From positions 1-44,462 of the forward strand of contig CAMEGD010000001.1 of assembly GCA_945916025.1 (NCBI GenBank): a stretch of 44,462 nt of DNA, written 5' to 3'. This document shows, piece by piece, positions 16,414 through 24,259 of the stretch. This stretch comes from an uncultured Clostridia bacterium (lineage in GTDB: Bacteria > Bacillota > Clostridia > Tissierellales > Peptoniphilaceae). The notes beneath the pieces are model-generated. The model did no database searches. It had not been told where the DNA came from and saw only the letters and a list, made by a program, of their open reading frames with translations. Both the position numbers and the translations under genes were made by a program. The stretch's first letter is position 1. Every line of letters starts with the position of its first letter.

Positions 16414-17452
16414 ATGGAAAATAGAGAGAAAAAGGTTAAGGAAAAGAAAAAATCATCTTTCCCTTAAGCCTTTATGGTATTATTTATAGTATTAGTTATT
16501 GCAGCCTTTTTAACTTTTGTAGTACCAGCAGATACTTATGATAGGTTAAGTTATGATGGGGAAGCTAATAGCTTTATAGTAGAAAGTTATGGTGGAGAAA
16601 TTTCAACTCTTGATGCTACTCAAGAAGAGCTTGATGCCTTGGGAGTAACTATTCCACTAGAGAACTTTAATAGTTGCCCAAATAATTACTTTAATTTATA
16701 TTTATAGGTATGCACGAAAAGTAAAAAAAAGACCCATCAAAATCATTAGTTGCTGAAGATATACCTAGAATAAAGGAAAGATTTTTAAAAGACTATGACC
16801 CAGACAATGTTCTTCCATTTGATGCTAGAAGAATTGGAATGTTAGCCCTGTTAGTTTTAGCATTTCCGATTATGATTTGGGGTGTTCCATTTCAAGGTTG
16901 GTGGTTTGAAGAAATGTCAGCCCTATTCTTAGGAGTTGGAATTATTAATATTGTCCTTTCTAACTTAGGAGAAAAGAAGGCTGTAAATACTTTCTTAGAT
17001 GGAGCAGCTGACTTAGTAAGTGTAGCCCTAATTATTGGGGTAGCTAGGGGTATAAACCTTATTATGGACCAAGGAATGATTTCAGATACAATATTATTCT
17101 ATACTTCAAATATAATAGGTAATATGAATGGAGTCTTATTCTCATCTGTACAAATGCTTTTATTCTCTATACTTGGAATATTTATTCCATCTTCTTCAGG
17201 ACTTGCAACTTTATCAATGCCAATAGTTGCACCTTTAGCTGATGCAGTAAATGTAGGTAGGGACGTAGTTGTTTCAGCTTATAACTATGGACAAGGTTGG
17301 ATGTCATTTATAACACCAACTGGACTTATTTTAGCTACCTCAGAAAAGGTAGATGTATCCACTATGACAAATGGCTAAAATTCATACTGCCATTAATGGC
17401 TATTATAGGTGTCTTTGCCCTAGTTATGCTAGGAGTTCAAACTGTATTTTAA
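16414..17452 (+). pseudogene. YfcC-family transporter pseudogene (nonsense, internal deletion, frameshifts)
   Basis: Reading begins at ATG 16414 after AGGGGG with MENREKKVKEKKKSSFP, then TAA at codon 18 (16465-16467) where family members continue into AFMVLFIVLVIAAFLTFVVP; TCA to TAA would explain it. The N-terminal part runs to about 16675. There the frame shifts and the sequence jumps to RYARKVKK of the central region, so about 150 residues with several membrane spans appear deleted. An A8 run (16723-16730) carries one A too many before DPSKSLVAED. A last frameshift near 17370 precedes the C-terminus WLKFILPLMAII, ending at TAA 17450-17452. Intact YfcC-type transporters are about 460-510 residues and are thought to move amino acids or peptides. 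The remnant precedes pepT. Confidence 0.88.
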
Positions 17453-17464
17453 TAGGAGGAAATT

Positions 17465-18676
17465 ATGGACAAAATGTTAGAAAGATTTTTAAAATATATT
17501 AGTATTGATACAAAAAGTGATGAAGACAATGAAAGTTGCCCTTCATCCCAAGGACAAGTAGAGCTTGGAAAATTACTAGTAGAGGAACTTAAAGAAATGG
17601 GAATAAGTGATGCCTACCAAGATGAACATGGATATGTATATGGTTCTTTAAAGGGAAATATAACAGATGCTAAAACTATAGGATTAATTGCCCACATGGA
17701 TACTGCTCCAGATTTGGATGGCAAATGTACAAATCCTCAAATTGTAGAAAACTATCCTGGTGGAGACATTGTCTTGAATGACAAGTACAGTCTAACTACT
17801 AAGGAATTTCCATTTTTAGAAGGCCTAAAGGGCCATACACTTGTTACTACAGATGGAACTACCCTTTTAGGTGGAGATGACAAAGCTGGAATAGCAATTA
17901 TTATGTCAACCCTAAAAGAATTAGTAGAAAATCCAAGGATAAAACATGGAGACATTAAGGTAGCCTTTACTCCAGATGAAGAAATAGGAAGAGGGGCAGA
18001 CTTATTTAATGTAGAAAGCTTTGGAGCAGACTTTGCATATACCTTAGATGGAGGACCTATTGGAGAATTAGAATATGAAAACTTCAATGGTGCCACAGTA
18101 AACATTAAAATCCAAGGGAAAAATGTTCATCCAGGTTCTGCAAAAGACATTATGATTAACTCCCTATTAATTGCTATGGAACTAAACTCATTATTACCAG
18201 TAGCTCAAAGGCCAGAACATACCCAAGGTTACGAAGGTTTTTATCTATTAGATGAGATAAAGGGTCTAGTTGATTATACAGAAATGACTTATATTATTAG
18301 GGACCATTCAAGGGGAAAATTTGAAGATAAAAAAACCCTAATAAAGGAAATTGTAGACTTCTTAAACAAAAAATATGGCAATCTAATAGAAATTGATATT
18401 GAAGATTCTTACTACAATATGAAAGAAAAAATTAAGCCTCATATGGAAATAATAGACCTTGCTAAGAAATCTATGGAAGAAGTTGGAGTTGAACCTATTA
18501 TAAAACCTATAAGAGGTGGCACTGACGGAGCTAAACTTTCTTATATGGGTCTACCAACACCAAACTTATTTACAGGTGGATATAATTACCATGGAAGGTT
18601 TGAAATTTTATCCTATGATATTATGAAAAAAGCCTTAGAAGTAGTATTGAAGATAGTAGAAAATAACACTCTATAA
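17465..18676 (+). CDS. pepT: Peptidase T (tripeptide aminopeptidase)
   Basis: An intact 403-residue M20-family zinc peptidase removing the N-terminal residue of tripeptides in the cytosol. Metal ligands lie in IAHMDTAPD (about 75-83), GGDDKAG (about 138-144), DEEIGRGAD (about 172-180) and the C-terminal HGRFE; the dimerisation domain holds NVHPGSAKDIMINS. AGGAGG stands 5 bases before the ATG. It follows the transporter pseudogene by 12 bases and precedes a broken dipeptidase gene, suggesting a former uptake-and-cleavage operon. A separate promoter is not obvious, so expression may still depend on the pseudogene's promoter. Confidence 0.95.
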   Translation: MDKMLERFLKYISIDTKSDEDNESCPSSQGQVELGKLLVEELKEMGISDAYQDEHGYVYGSLKGNITDAKTIGLIAHMDTAPDLDGKCTNPQIVENYPGGDIVLNDKYSLTTKEFPFLEGLKGHTLVTTDGTTLLGGDDKAGIAIIMSTLKELVENPRIKHGDIKVAFTPDEEIGRGADLFNVESFGADFAYTLDGGPIGELEYENFNGATVNIKIQGKNVHPGSAKDIMINSLLIAMELNSLLPVAQRPEHTQGYEGFYLLDEIKGLVDYTEMTYIIRDHSRGKFEDKKTLIKEIVDFLNKKYGNLIEIDIEDSYYNMKEKIKPHMEIIDLAKKSMEEVGVEPIIKPIRGGTDGAKLSYMGLPTPNLFTGGYNYHGRFEILSYDIMKKALEVVLKIVENNTL

Positions 18677-18686
18677 AGGAGGAATT

Positions 18687-18752
18687 ATGACAAAAACCCT
18701 AAATTCAGAGAGAGTACTTCATTATTTTGAAGAACTGTCTAGCTTAATTTGA
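18687..18752 (+). pseudogene. Remnant of a PepD-type (Xaa-His) dipeptidase gene
   Basis: After a good AGGAGG comes ATG and 21 codons, then TGA. The peptide's SERVLHYFEELSSLI resembles the very start of aminoacyl-histidine dipeptidases (PepD), where the text would continue with a stretch like PRGSGN. After the stop the sequence becomes A-rich with no further PepD similarity before the terminator, so nearly the whole gene is lost. Called from a short match, hence moderate confidence. Confidence 0.55.
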
Positions 18753-18869
18753 AAAATAAAAAAATAATAAAAAAGATAAGTAAAATAGAAAAATACAATA
18801 CTTAAACCATAATGAGTTCTTATACTTTTGACAAAAATAAAAAAAGTCTTCAATAATATATGATTTATT

Positions 18870-18918
18870 ATCTAAAAAACCTCCTATTGGTTGAATTTAT
18901 TTTCCAATTAGGAGGTTT
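18870..18918 (-). terminator. Terminator of the minus-strand ABC exporter operon
   Basis: Strong inverted repeat AAACCTCCTATTGG / CCAATTAGGAGGTTT (one bulge) with, on the minus strand, a T6 tail just after the stem. On the plus strand it may also end transcription from pepT. Confidence 0.75.
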
Positions 18919-18924
18919 AATATT

Positions 18925-20712
18925 TTAACTTACTATTTTGATTTCATCAAAGGATTTAAGTCCTTGAGTATAAAGGTTGTAATACATTCCTTTTTTCTTT
19001 AAAAGATCCTCATGGGTTCCTTCTTCTATTATTCCTTGATCAGTGAGAACTATTATCTTATCAGCGTTTATTATAGTTGATAGTCTATGGGCTATGGTTA
19101 TTGTAGTTCTGCCCTTAGAAAGCTCTTCTAGGGACTTTTGAACTAGTCTTTCGCTCTTATTATCTAGGGCTGATGTAGCTTCGTCTAGAATTAGGATTGG
19201 AGGGTTCTTTAAAAATACCCTGGCAATACTTACCCTTTGTTTTTGGCCACCTGATAGTCTAACTCCTCTTTCTCCAACGTAGGTGTTGTACTTAAGAGGT
19301 AGGGCCTCAATAAACTCATCTGCTCCTGCAAGTCTTGCTGCTTGGTATACTTCTTCTTCTGTAGCATCTGGTTTTCCATACCTGATATTTTCTAAGACTG
19401 TATCATTAAATAGGTAGACGTCCTGTTGGACTATTCCTATATTTCCCCTTAGGGATTCTAGTTTGATTTTTCTAATGTCTATACCATCAACTTTTATAGC
19501 ACCTGAGCTTACATCATAAAACCTTGGTATTAGGTTTATTATAGTAGTTTTACCAGATCCTGATGGTCCAACTATTGCTAATTTTTCACCCTTCTTTATA
19601 TCTAAGGACAAGTTATCAAGGACAAGGTCTTCATCTTCATAGTATCTAAAGGATACATTTTCTAAAGAGACATTTCCTTCAACATCATTAAGGTTAATTG
19701 CATCTTCATCATCAAAAATTTCAATTCCAGTATCCATTATTTCTACAAACTTTTCTATACCACTCATACCCTTGTGGAATTGTTCTGAAAATTCTACAAT
19801 TCTTCTAATAGTTGCAGTTAGTACATTTGCATAAAGGACAAAGGCAACTAAGTCACTAGGTAGTAGGCTTCCGTTTAAGAGGAAGAGGCCTCCAAAGAAT
19901 AAGATACAAATATACATTAGGGCATCGAAGGATCTGGATATTGCATGGAAGGAAGAAAGGTTTTTATATGTTCCCTTCTTAATATCCAAAAATTCCATAT
20001 TGTCATCTTCAAACTTGTCTATTTCGTAAGATTCATTTGTAAAGCTCTTTACTACATTCATTCCAAGTAGGGAGTCTTCAATACTGGAGTTTAGTTCTCC
20101 TATATGGGACCTTTGCTTACTCATCATTGACCTAACCTTGTGGTTTTTCTTAGAGGTTGCAATTATCATTATTGGAATAATTGTAAATAGTATTAAAGTT
20201 AAAGGAACGTTTAGTCTGATTAATATTGCAAAGGATATTATTAACTTAATTCCACCTATAAAGAATTCTTCTGGACAGTGGTGGGCAAATTCAGTTACAT
20301 CAAAAAGGTCATTTGTAATCCTAGCCATAAGCTTTCCAACCTTGTTTTGATTATAAAAGGAAGTGCTCATTTGTTGAAGATGACCAAAAATATCTCTTCT
20401 CATGTCTGACTCAATTCTTGCTCCTGTTACGTGGCCTACATTGTTCATATAGTAGTAGGCTATTACATCAACAACCTTTAAAAACCCATAGGCAAGTGAA
20501 AGACCTATAATAATGTCCATTGTCAAGGTTTCTAAATCTGTAGATGCTTGGCTAGTTAAAAACCTTAAAATCATAGGCAAGGCCAGTTCATTCAAGGTAG
20601 TTAGTCCTGCACAAAAAAGGTCTAAGAAAACTAGCCCCTTATATTTTGAAAAGTAGGGAAGAAATCTCTTCCATAAATAAAAATTTGAATAAGTTTTTGT
20701 TTTATATGCCAA
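18925..20712 (-). CDS. ABC exporter, fused permease and ATP-binding protein
   Basis: A 595-residue type IV ABC half-exporter: about six membrane helices in residues 20-320, then the ATPase domain with Walker A GPSGSGKTT (about 380), signature LSGGQKQRVSIARV and Walker B ILILDEATSALD, and the H-loop IAHRLSTI. Such proteins pump lipids, peptides or drugs as homodimers or heterodimers; no second half-transporter is adjacent, so a homodimer is likely. The start codon is TTG, fixed by AGGAGG 6 bases upstream. Third gene of a minus-strand operon with a lipoprotein and an aldo/keto reductase; the substrate is unknown. Confidence 0.93.
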   Translation of the reverse strand: MAYKTKTYSNFYLWKRFLPYFSKYKGLVFLDLFCAGLTTLNELALPMILRFLTSQASTDLETLTMDIIIGLSLAYGFLKVVDVIAYYYMNNVGHVTGARIESDMRRDIFGHLQQMSTSFYNQNKVGKLMARITNDLFDVTEFAHHCPEEFFIGGIKLIISFAILIRLNVPLTLILFTIIPIMIIATSKKNHKVRSMMSKQRSHIGELNSSIEDSLLGMNVVKSFTNESYEIDKFEDDNMEFLDIKKGTYKNLSSFHAISRSFDALMYICILFFGGLFLLNGSLLPSDLVAFVLYANVLTATIRRIVEFSEQFHKGMSGIEKFVEIMDTGIEIFDDEDAINLNDVEGNVSLENVSFRYYEDEDLVLDNLSLDIKKGEKLAIVGPSGSGKTTIINLIPRFYDVSSGAIKVDGIDIRKIKLESLRGNIGIVQQDVYLFNDTVLENIRYGKPDATEEEVYQAARLAGADEFIEALPLKYNTYVGERGVRLSGGQKQRVSIARVFLKNPPILILDEATSALDNKSERLVQKSLEELSKGRTTITIAHRLSTIINADKIIVLTDQGIIEEGTHEDLLKKKGMYYNLYTQGLKSFDEIKIVS

Positions 20713-20726
20713 TATTTCCTCCTAGT

Positions 20727-21317
20727 TTATTTATTTTCTTCATCAACTTCCTTTACAGTTTTGTCTTTTACATAGGTTAATGTTTCATCATTATCATTTT
20801 CAAGTAGGATTAGAGAATCTTCCTTAGTTTTTACTATATCTCCATCTAAGGAATCAACTAAAAATACCAAATAGTCCTTATTAGGCTCAAGTCCACTAAT
20901 TTCAGGAATTACAATAGATTTTAAGGACCCCTTAAGGTCTTCTATTACTGTAATTTCCTTACCAGTTGATCCTGTTTGGCTCATTTTTATGTGGGATATA
21001 TAGTCTGATTCATCTATAAGGAAATCTAAGTTTTCTTCAAAGGAAAGTTCTTCTATTTCTTCTTCTTCTTCTTCTGGAACTTCTTCTACTACTTCTTCCT
21101 CTAAATTCTCATCTATTTCCCCTTGAGAATTATCTTCTACTTGTCCTTCAGTTACTTCTGTTCCTTCTTCTAAAGGAGGTGTATTTTCAACCTGTTCCTC
21201 TACTTGGACTTCATTAGAATTAATTAAGGAACTGTCTTTTTCAGTTTTAGTTTTATCTTTGCAGCCTAATAAAAGGCCTGATATTAAAAATAATAATAAA
21301 AGTTTTTTTCTATTCAT
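20727..21317 (-). CDS. Acidic lipoprotein, function unknown
   Basis: A 196-residue predicted lipoprotein: signal peptide MNRKKLLLLFLISGLLLGC with lipobox LLGC and lipidated C19. A strongly acidic Glu-rich linker (about 30-95) leads to a small C-terminal domain (about 95-180) with the pattern DLKGSLKSIVIPEISG ... DYLVFLV seen in other clostridial lipoproteins of unknown role. The ATG chosen follows AGGTGA by 6 bases; an upstream GTG three codons earlier is possible. It overlaps the aldo/keto reductase stop by 8 bases and lies 14 bases before the ABC exporter, so it may be a surface partner of that exporter (inference). Confidence 0.7.
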   Translation of the reverse strand: MNRKKLLLLFLISGLLLGCKDKTKTEKDSSLINSNEVQVEEQVENTPPLEEGTEVTEGQVEDNSQGEIDENLEEEVVEEVPEEEEEEIEELSFEENLDFLIDESDYISHIKMSQTGSTGKEITVIEDLKGSLKSIVIPEISGLEPNKDYLVFLVDSLDGDIVKTKEDSLILLENDNDETLTYVKDKTVKEVDEENK

Positions 21318-22443
21318 TTGATTCACCTAATAAGTCCTTGTTAGCATCCTTTAAGTCTGAAATAATAATTAAATGTTGAGGACATTTAGATTCGCAAAGG
21401 CCACATTCAATGCAGCTACTTTGATCTGCCTTGTCCTTTATTAATTTTTCATAAGACTCTTTAGCCTTTTGGTCTTGTTCAAAGATATATTTGTTGTTAT
21501 AAATTTGGAATATTCCAGGAATTGTAACCCCTTCTGGGCAAGGCATACAATAATTACACCTTGTACAATCTACCTTTAATCTATTTGATATTTCAGCCTT
21601 TAGATAATCTATTTTTTCCTTGTCTTCACTATTTAGTGAATTTGCTTCCATACTTGAGAAGGTCTTAGCATTTTCTTCAAGTTGCGCTATATTATTCATA
21701 CCACTTAAGATTACATCTAATCCTTCATTATCTAGAAGATACTTAAATGCTAGGGAAGCTGGAGTCTTACCACCTAAATTGTCTGTTATTGACTTTGGAA
21801 GATTTGCTAGTTGGCCACCCCTTAAAGGTTCCATAACTACAAGGCCAAGGCCTTTTTCCTTTGCATACCTAAGTCCTTCTAAACCTGCTTGGTAATTTTC
21901 GTCTAAGTAGTTTAGTTGAATTTGACAAAAGTCAAAGTCGTAAGAGTCAACAATCTTCTTAAATAGCTCTAGGTCATCATGAAATGAAAATCCTATGTAT
22001 CTTACTTTTCCTTCTTCTTTTGCCTTTACCATTGACTTGTAAATGTTTTGTTTTTCAATCATTTCAAATCTTTCTTTGTTTAATGCATGTAGAAGATAAA
22101 AGTCTATATAGTCTGTTTGTAATTTTTTTAATTCTGTATCTAATAGATATTCAAAGTCCCCATCTTTTTCTATTTTCCAAAGGGGAAGTTTTGTTGCTAA
22201 ATATATATTTTTTCTAGTTTCTTCATCAAAGACCTCACCTGTAAAGATTTCGCTTTGTCTTTGGTGATAAACATAGGCTGTATCAAAGTAGTTAATCCCT
22301 AATTCTAAGGCCTTTTCAATAAGTTTTCTAGAAGCTTTATAGTCTATTAGACTGTCATCATTTTCTATTATAGGTAGTCTCATTAGGCCAAAACCCAAAC
22401 GTGAAGTCTTATTGTTTTCATTGATAAAATTTGAATACTTCAT
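21310..22443 (-). CDS. Aldo/keto reductase with C-terminal 4Fe-4S ferredoxin domain
   Basis: A 377-residue protein: an aldo/keto reductase barrel (GFGLMRLPI; catalytic D and Y in FDTAYVYH; K in LATKLPLW; H in YLLHAL) followed by a ferredoxin-like C-terminus with CTRCNYCMPCPEGV and CIECGLCESKCPQ, able to hold two 4Fe-4S clusters. Such fusions are common in anaerobic Firmicutes and are thought to use ferredoxin-type electrons; the substrate is unknown. First gene of the minus-strand operon, with AGGAGG 6 bases before the ATG. Confidence 0.92.
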   Translation of the reverse strand: MKYSNFINENNKTSRLGFGLMRLPIIENDDSLIDYKASRKLIEKALELGINYFDTAYVYHQRQSEIFTGEVFDEETRKNIYLATKLPLWKIEKDGDFEYLLDTELKKLQTDYIDFYLLHALNKERFEMIEKQNIYKSMVKAKEEGKVRYIGFSFHDDLELFKKIVDSYDFDFCQIQLNYLDENYQAGLEGLRYAKEKGLGLVVMEPLRGGQLANLPKSITDNLGGKTPASLAFKYLLDNEGLDVILSGMNNIAQLEENAKTFSSMEANSLNSEDKEKIDYLKAEISNRLKVDCTRCNYCMPCPEGVTIPGIFQIYNNKYIFEQDQKAKESYEKLIKDKADQSSCIECGLCESKCPQHLIIISDLKDANKDLLGESNE

Positions 22444-22507
22444 AAATACCTCCTTGGATAAAATAAGAATAATCCCATTAGTAAAATAGGATATTCTAAC
22501 TCTTTTT

Positions 22508-22536
22508 ATTATATCATAATCTAAATAAAATTATAA
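22508..22536 (-). promoter_or_regulatory. Probable promoter of the aldo/keto reductase operon
   Basis: On the minus strand TATAAT (22508-22513) with a weak -35 TTATAA 17 bases upstream. The roughly 60-base leader holds an imperfect inverted repeat, AGAATAATCC (22466-22475) / GGATATTCT (22489-22497), which could be an operator or a leader hairpin. Confidence 0.4.
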
Positions 22537-22573
22537 ACATCCTTAACTTATCTTTTATTTTTTCAACATATCT

Positions 22574-22603
22574 ATGACATAAACATAATTATTGTAGTAT
22601 AAT
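22574..22603 (+). promoter_or_regulatory. Promoter of the acpS-nnrD fusion / mazF unit
   Basis: ATGACA (22574-22579), an 18-base spacer and TATAAT (22598-22603). The predicted transcription start, about 22610, coincides with the AGGTGA ribosome binding site, so the leader is only about 11 bases. Confidence 0.6.
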
Positions 22604-22620
22604 AAAAAAAGGTGATGATT

Positions 22621-23796
22621 TTGACAAGGAATAATTTGGGTATAGACTTACTTAGGATAAACCGAATAGGAGATGTCTATAGTAAACACAAGGAAAATTT
22701 CTTAAATAAGGTTTTTAATGAAAGTGAAATTTCATACATAGAGAAGAAAAATTTTAAGGGAGAAACTATTGCTTCCATGTTTTCATTCAAAGAGGCTATT
22801 TCTAAGTCTTTAGGGACTGGTTTTGGAAAGGACTTAAAGTTTAAGGACATCACAATTAGTCATGATTCCTTAGGAAGACCAAGTGGAGTGGTTGGAGATA
22901 TTAAATTTGACCTTTCTGCTAGTCATGACGGAGACTACGTTGTAACTGTTTCTTCTTATACAAATGACAAATTAGAAATTGAAGATTCCATTAGAGATTT
23001 ATTTAAAAAGAGAAAGGACAAGTTTCACAAGGGAGACTTTGGAAAATCCATGATAATAGCCAGTTCTAAAGGAATGGTTGGATCTGGATATTTAGCTTCT
23101 TTAGCAGCCCTGAAAAGTGGTTGTGGACTTACATATCATTACGTTTTTGAAGAAGATGATATCTTGTTACCCCTTTCTATTAAACATACTGAAGTAATTG
23201 TTAGAGATTCTAACCCCCTAAGAGATTTAAAAACTATGGACGGGGTCCTATTTGGATGTGGACTTGGAATTTCTAGGCATAAAAGACAACTACTAAGTGA
23301 TCTTTTAGAAGAGGACATTTACTTAGTAATTGATGCCGATGGAATTAACATCCTAGCTGAAGACTTGTCAAAACTATTAGTAAAAAAGGCAAGGGTAGTA
23401 TTAACTCCCCATGTTTTAGAATTTTCTAGGCTTACAAAGGAATTTATACCACCTGGAAAAAGGCTTTATAACCTAGCGAAGAACTTTGCAAAGACCTATA
23501 AGGTTATTTTAGTTCTTAAAGATTCTAAGACAATGATTACTGATGGGGAAAATGTGTATTTTATTGATAAGGAAAACTCTGGAATGGCAACTGCTGGATC
23601 AGGAGATGTCTTAGCTGGAATAATAACTTCTTTAATCTCCCAAGGTTATGACATCTTTGATGCAGCCTTACTAGGGGCAAATATTCACTCTTTAGCTGGA
23701 CAAGTGGCTATGGATGAAAAGTCTAAGTCCTCAATGCTTGCCAGAGATATTATAGATTGTTTAGACAAAGTATTTAAATCGTTAGAAGAAAGGTAG
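22621..23796 (+). CDS. nnrD: Fusion of holo-ACP synthase (AcpS) and ADP-dependent NAD(P)H-hydrate dehydratase (NnrD)
   Basis: A 391-residue two-domain protein. Residues 1 to about 115 match AcpS: the metal-binding aspartate in LGIDLLRINRI and SFKEAISKSLGTG; this transfers phosphopantetheine to acyl carrier protein. Residues about 125-391 match NnrD: HKGDFGKSMIIASSKGMVGS, the conserved LTPH and the nucleotide motif AGSGDVLAGI; this repairs hydrated NAD(P)H. The NnrE epimerase domain usually fused to NnrD is absent. The start TTG at 22621 follows AGGTGA by about 6 bases and leaves the usual short lead-in to GID; GTG 22612 or ATG 22615 are alternatives overlapping that site. No stop or frameshift separates the domains. 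Confidence 0.88.
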   Translation: MTRNNLGIDLLRINRIGDVYSKHKENFLNKVFNESEISYIEKKNFKGETIASMFSFKEAISKSLGTGFGKDLKFKDITISHDSLGRPSGVVGDIKFDLSASHDGDYVVTVSSYTNDKLEIEDSIRDLFKKRKDKFHKGDFGKSMIIASSKGMVGSGYLASLAALKSGCGLTYHYVFEEDDILLPLSIKHTEVIVRDSNPLRDLKTMDGVLFGCGLGISRHKRQLLSDLLEEDIYLVIDADGINILAEDLSKLLVKKARVVLTPHVLEFSRLTKEFIPPGKRLYNLAKNFAKTYKVILVLKDSKTMITDGENVYFIDKENSGMATAGSGDVLAGIITSLISQGYDIFDAALLGANIHSLAGQVAMDEKSKSSMLARDIIDCLDKVFKSLEER

Positions 23797-23804
23797 TAAA
23801 TGAT

Positions 23805-24158
23805 ATGTTAGTAAACAGAGGGGATTTGTTTTATGCAAATCTAAGTCCAGTATTAGGGTCGGAGCAGGGCGGCATACGTCCAGTTCTTGTAATACAAAAT
23901 GATGTGGGAAACAAGTATTCTCCTACTATTATTGTAGCCCCAATAACGTCTAGGATGAACAAGACCAAGTTACCGACCCACGTAAAAATAAATGCAAGTG
24001 AAAAATATGGTCTTCCTAAGGAGTCAGTTGTCTTATTAGAACAAATTAGAACCATAGACAAGCAAAGGCTTAAAGATAGAATTGGCAAATTTGACAAGAG
24101 GAGAATGTCAGAAGTAGAAAATGCCATACTTATATCTTTAGACCTAACAGACCTATAA
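23805..24158 (+). CDS. mazF: MazF/PemK-family mRNA interferase toxin (NdoA-like), no adjacent antitoxin
   Basis: A 117-residue toxin close in size and sequence to Bacillus NdoA (EndoA): GDLFYANLSPVLGSEQGGIR (about 6-25), PVLVIQND, APITSRMNKTKLPTHV and the C-terminal RTIDKQRLKDRIGK. Family members cleave single-stranded RNA at short sequences and are held in check by a small MazE/NdoAI antitoxin encoded directly upstream. Here the gene starts 8 bases after the AcpS-NnrD fusion and no antitoxin frame exists before or after it. Cotranscribed with the fusion, then a strong terminator. All recognised motifs look intact. Confidence 0.92.
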   Translation: MLVNRGDLFYANLSPVLGSEQGGIRPVLVIQNDVGNKYSPTIIVAPITSRMNKTKLPTHVKINASEKYGLPKESVVLLEQIRTIDKQRLKDRIGKFDKRRMSEVENAILISLDLTDL

Positions 24159-24168
24159 TACATAAAAG

Positions 24169-24205
24169 AACAGGTAGTAGAAATCAAGCTACTACCTGTT
24201 TTATT
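24169..24205. terminator. Terminator after mazF (possibly shared with hpf)
   Basis: Perfect 11-bp stem ACAGGTAGTAG / CTACTACCTGT with an 8-base loop, then TTTATT. It lies between convergent mazF and hpf and may serve both. Confidence 0.8.
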
Positions 24206-24259
24206 GTGCTAACAATATTTATAGCTACAAAGTCTTATATTTAGTTATTAGCTATCACC

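Noticed and set aside
21050..21190. Triplet repeats rich in CTT on the plus strand as a repeat element
   Set aside because: They encode the Glu-rich linker of the minus-strand lipoprotein; low-complexity coding sequence, not a separate repeat.
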